Assembly (NCBI GenBank): GCA_022695795.1
Contig: MU404283.1
Span: 1 to 10,746, forward strand
Source of the DNA: Biscogniauxia marginata
Taxonomy: Eukaryota; Ascomycota; Sordariomycetes; Xylariales; Xylariaceae
Direction: 5' to 3'
DNA: 10,746 nt
The notes beneath the pieces are model-generated. The model had not been told where the DNA came from, did not search any database, and worked only from the letters and a program-made list of their open reading frames with translations. Position numbers and translations under genes: made by a program. Positions within the stretch are counted from its first letter, which is position 1, and each line of letters starts with the position of its first letter. Below are positions 8,143 through 10,746 of this stretch, one piece after another.

Positions 8143-8983
8143 GGATGCAGGATATGTGTACGTATAAGTAACTAGTTTTCTTGGGAGGGGGGACAGGGAG
8201 AACGAATAGGATATTGGTTTATCTCGATAGAATGGGCTATCCGTGGCAAAAGGATTGCACGCGGTCCCTACACGCTGTATAGTTAAATCAAATGATGTAT
8301 TTTCTTTGGTCAGGAAAATCATGGTCATATGCCTTTCCGTTTGCCATAATACCCAACCTCGAGGGGTATATTAGTAAACCTGCATAGGAATTTGGGAATT
8401 AACTCATCTCTTAAGCGCTTGTTGCTAGATTTAAATTTGTATTTCATATAACTCTTAAAAGTAATTAGCCTTGACATCATAATCATTTAGCCATTGTGTA
8501 TCTATGTACTTAGCTATATATATAAAAGTCACATCTGTTAATTTGCCGAACCAGATTTCCAACCTTGACATGTTACAGCTTTAAATAGCACCGGCATATC
8601 GACAGTTCGGACATATATCATCTCAAATAATACTATTAAGGATACAATGATCTATGCCGGTATTTCCATGTCGTCGTGTGTCTCTTCTCCAAACCAAGAA
8701 GAAAAAAAGCAAAGCCACCTTCAGAGGGATTACGCGCCAAGGGCTGGCTTGGCATATAGGGTACAGAGCATATCCATGTGCTTTCTACCTAGCAGGATCA
8801 TCAAACGCCAAATTTTGTACCCTTCGTAAGTCCATAATTCCTCCCCTAGACGCCCGTCCCTGCCTTCCAATCATGAACAATAAAAATAAATAGATAACAT
8901 CCACCTAGCGCTTCAAGTATATTTAGGGGTATAATTAGCCGGGGCGGAAAGCTTCATGACAGAATAGCCGTCTTCGTCGTCCT
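8143..8983. other. AT-rich spacer between convergent genes
   Basis: About 840 bp with no recognised gene. It should hold the 3' UTRs of the orphan gene and the GH76 gene. A good TATA-like element is at 8515-8527. Downstream of it a 79-codon frame (8654-8893, +) has no recognised family and is not called as a gene. Confidence 0.55.
8515..8527 (+). promoter_or_regulatory. TATA-like element with no established gene
   Basis: TATATATATAAAA matches a eukaryotic TATA box on the + strand. ATGs follow at 8647 and 8654, about 120-140 bp downstream, which is a reasonable fungal spacing. However, neither frame is recognisably a gene, and AT-rich DNA yields such strings by chance. Confidence 0.2.
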
Positions 8984-10557
8984 TTACGGACCCATACTCA
9001 TCCAGCCGAAAGTACCCACTGCAGAAGCTAGGATAAGTGCCGTCAGAATACCTGCTCCAGCGCGGTCTCCCGTTGTTATCGGGGCCAGCGTGTTGGTAAA
9101 CGAGTCACTTCCAGCTCCTGCATTTGGATCACCCAGGCTGGTTCCACCCGTGGCATTGGTTACAGGAGCCTTGGACTGGCTAATCAGCAGGGATGAAACG
9201 GCACCCAGAACGTTCATGGTCTGGCCGGCACCGACGCTGTTATCGAAGGCGCCGCTAGCCCACCCGAAACCACATGTTCTTCCGTCACTCCCACCCGTAC
9301 ATTGGTTGACGGCGGCCTGTGCGGACTTCTGAAGAACGGGGAGGATTTTATCGGCAGTAAAAGGTGCAATTTGGGTCATGGTCGACATCCATCGATGCAG
9401 ATATCCTTTGAAACTCAACATATCTGTCGTGCATGTCATATGTTCCTCGCACGCAATCTCGAAGGCGATGTCGTTCGGAAAAAATACTTTAATAGTTGCA
9501 TCCAAGAGACCAGTAACGCGTTGCTCCCATTTAGCATCCCCGTTCGTCTATTGTGGCCTTGTTAGCATCCGCTTTACAATCACAGAGAGAGGAGTTTATG
9601 GCTTACATAATTGTACATATAAGCAGCTCCCAGCAAATAAACACCGTTATTGTAGGAAAACTGTGCTCTATTGATATCGGTACAGTTGGTTTCGACATGA
9701 GCGCCGTCGTAGATGTTGTAGTCGCTATCCATGAACCCGACACTTTGGACCCAGTCCCAAGTCTTTTCTGCCCAATCGGCATAGGTCTGGTTGTCAAGAT
9801 AGCGTGCCAGACGAGCACCTAGGTTGAAGAAACAGCCATTCGCGATACCTAGGCCCTATTAGCAAGGAATATATATAAATAGAAACAGCACATGCTCACT
9901 ATTCTTGTAGTTATATCCATTGTTAGCGAAGGGAATTTGCCACCGCAAACCGCCCCCACAGGTATCGTCATGGCGGCCTGGATCGGCCTGCGTGTTGAAG
10001 ACGGCCTGGGCCAAGGCTAACCACTGCGGCTGGTCGGAAGGAGGATTTGGGAAGTTTTCTTCGGCGGCTTGCATGGCCGACATGCCCCAGAAGCCCTGAT
10101 CATCGTTGCCCAGGGAGGCGGTAACGTTAGGCGGCATGTAGTCTCTGTTGGGGCCGACCTGGAATAGCAAGGCTTGGGAGACGACGTCGTTGTACGTAGA
10201 ATCGCCCGTCAGATGCCAGTAGTCGATCATGGCTCCCCATAGAGCACCTCCTTCCCACCAATAGTAATCGCCGGCAGGGGGAGGGCCCGGCAGGATACCG
10301 GGGGTCTGTCCGGATTCATTGCCGTGGTAGTAGGCCATCAAGTCAGCGGCGAGGGTTTTCGCGGAGGACTTTATGCTGTCTGGAGCGAGAGTACGGATAG
10401 GTATCAGCAGTGCCGCGGCGAAACAAGACTACGGATGTGCGGAAATCATCAAGATAGTCGGCGTACCATCTGAATCGATTGTGTAATATTGAGCGGATAC
10501 TAGATTTCTCGTCAAGAGAAGCGTGCCGATGGCGGCGCGTGACCGGCGATACATCAT
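8984..10557 (-). CDS. GH76 mannan endo-1,6-alpha-mannosidase, DCW1/DFG5-like, GPI-anchored
   Basis: Four exons (10557-10467, 10379-9900, 9848-9607, 9547-8984) give 458 aa, a normal length for fungal members. Introns are 87, 51 and 59 bp, with donors GTACGC, GTGAGC and GTAAGC and branches CTGAT, CTAAT and CTAAC. GH76 motifs are clear: [22 protein letters not shown], the adjacent catalytic Asp pair D123-D124 in [12 protein letters not shown], and [17 protein letters not shown] after exon 2. [16 protein letters not shown] spans intron 3, and a Cys-containing [14 protein letters not shown] lies near the end. An N-terminal signal (to about residue 22, LVSA-Q) and a C-terminal hydrophobic tail (about 434-458) with small residues before it (431-432) indicate GPI anchoring at the plasma membrane or wall. 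In yeast, Dfg5/Dcw1 are needed to cross-link GPI proteins to wall glucan; the same role is inferred here. Two tandem ATGs start the frame. Filamentous fungi carry several paralogues, so no one-to-one symbol is given. Confidence 0.93.
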
Positions 10558-10746
10558 CGTGGTCGATTGTTGGTTTATCTACGGCAAAGTGGCCATACGC
10601 GAAAAGAAGAAGAAAACGAATGGCGAAGTGAAGGGGGGGGGGGGGGGGGGGGGGTAAAAAAAGACCAAATTATGTGATTTGGGAAGTATTTTGTTTTTGT
10701 TTAAAAAAATATAACCATTTTGATAAAAAAAATTTGGAAAAAAAAA
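10558..10746 (-). promoter_or_regulatory. Upstream region of the GH76 gene
   Basis: The 189 bp upstream of the GH76 start hold a run of 22 G (22 C on the coding strand) 76-97 bp before the ATG. Several poly(dA) runs follow further upstream up to the window edge. Poly(dA:dT) tracts are common nucleosome-depleting elements in fungal promoters. No separate TATA box can be defined. Composition is so simple at the right edge that a contig end is possible. Confidence 0.45.
10633..10654. repeat. Homopolymer run of 22 G
   Basis: Twenty-two consecutive G lie between AGTGAA and TAAAAAAAG, in the 5' leader or promoter of the GH76 gene. It is by far the longest homopolymer in the window; the next G run is nine bases at 6945-6953. 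It may be a true hypervariable tract or an assembly or sequencing artefact. Confidence 0.97.

Noticed and set aside
7471..8328. Two - strand frames (79 and 124 codons) around the orphan gene
   Set aside because: They are antisense to GC-rich exons that splice cleanly on the + strand; the protein texture is low complexity or mixed with intron sequence.
9548..9606. Apparent frameshift and stops inside the GH76 gene, suggesting a pseudogene
   Set aside because: Each break coincides with a short intron with good donor, branch and acceptor sites, and family motifs resume in frame, so the gene is intact.
9090..9822. Several + strand frames of 80-98 codons
   Set aside because: All are antisense to the GH76 gene, whose motifs continue exon to exon on the - strand.
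1..10746. tRNA, rRNA, CRISPR, insertion sequence, or biosynthetic gene cluster
   Set aside because: No tRNA B-box, ribosomal motif, spaced direct-repeat array, transposase motif or core biosynthetic enzyme was found; the single oxygenase is not enough to call a cluster.

Overview
The window looks like nuclear DNA of a filamentous ascomycete (Pezizomycotina-like). It has monocistronic genes on both strands with short spliceosomal introns (about 50-170 bp). These carry GT...AG ends and clear CTAAC/CTGAC/CTAAT-type branch sites. It also has a fungal cell-wall GH76 enzyme with a GPI tail. Nothing bacterial (operons, Shine-Dalgarno sites, CRISPR) is visible. The genus cannot be fixed from sequence alone.

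Layout. 1-92: a 19-bp AT tandem repeat, then AT-rich non-coding DNA to about 879. 880-2058 (+): single-exon DUF4419 protein. 2059-2700: spacer with an imperfect hairpin. 2701-3582 (+): single-exon, GC-rich prolyl-4-hydroxylase-type 2-oxoglutarate/Fe(II) oxygenase. 3931-4668 (-): three-exon MYND zinc-finger protein of 194 aa, convergent with the oxygenase. 4669-7358: about 2.7 kb, gene-poor and AT-leaning, with only one weak candidate for a small secreted peptide (4902-5093, -). 7359-8142 (+): a three-exon gene for an unrecognised 164-aa protein, joined here from splice signals. 8143-8983: AT-rich spacer. 8984-10557 (-): four-exon GH76 mannan endo-1,6-alpha-mannosidase of the DCW1/DFG5 type, 458 aa. 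10558-10746: its upstream region, with a run of 22 G and poly(dA) tracts.

I see no sign that the genes form one pathway. They look like independent genes: a cell-wall GPI-protein cross-linking enzyme, a probable hydroxylase, a possible protein-interaction adaptor and two proteins of unknown function. GC-rich coding islands alternate with AT-rich spacers, which suggests a compositionally mosaic genome, possibly shaped by repeat-induced point mutation; that last point is inference. The most novel coding element is the spliced orphan at 7359-8142. I find no convincing multi-gene new system.
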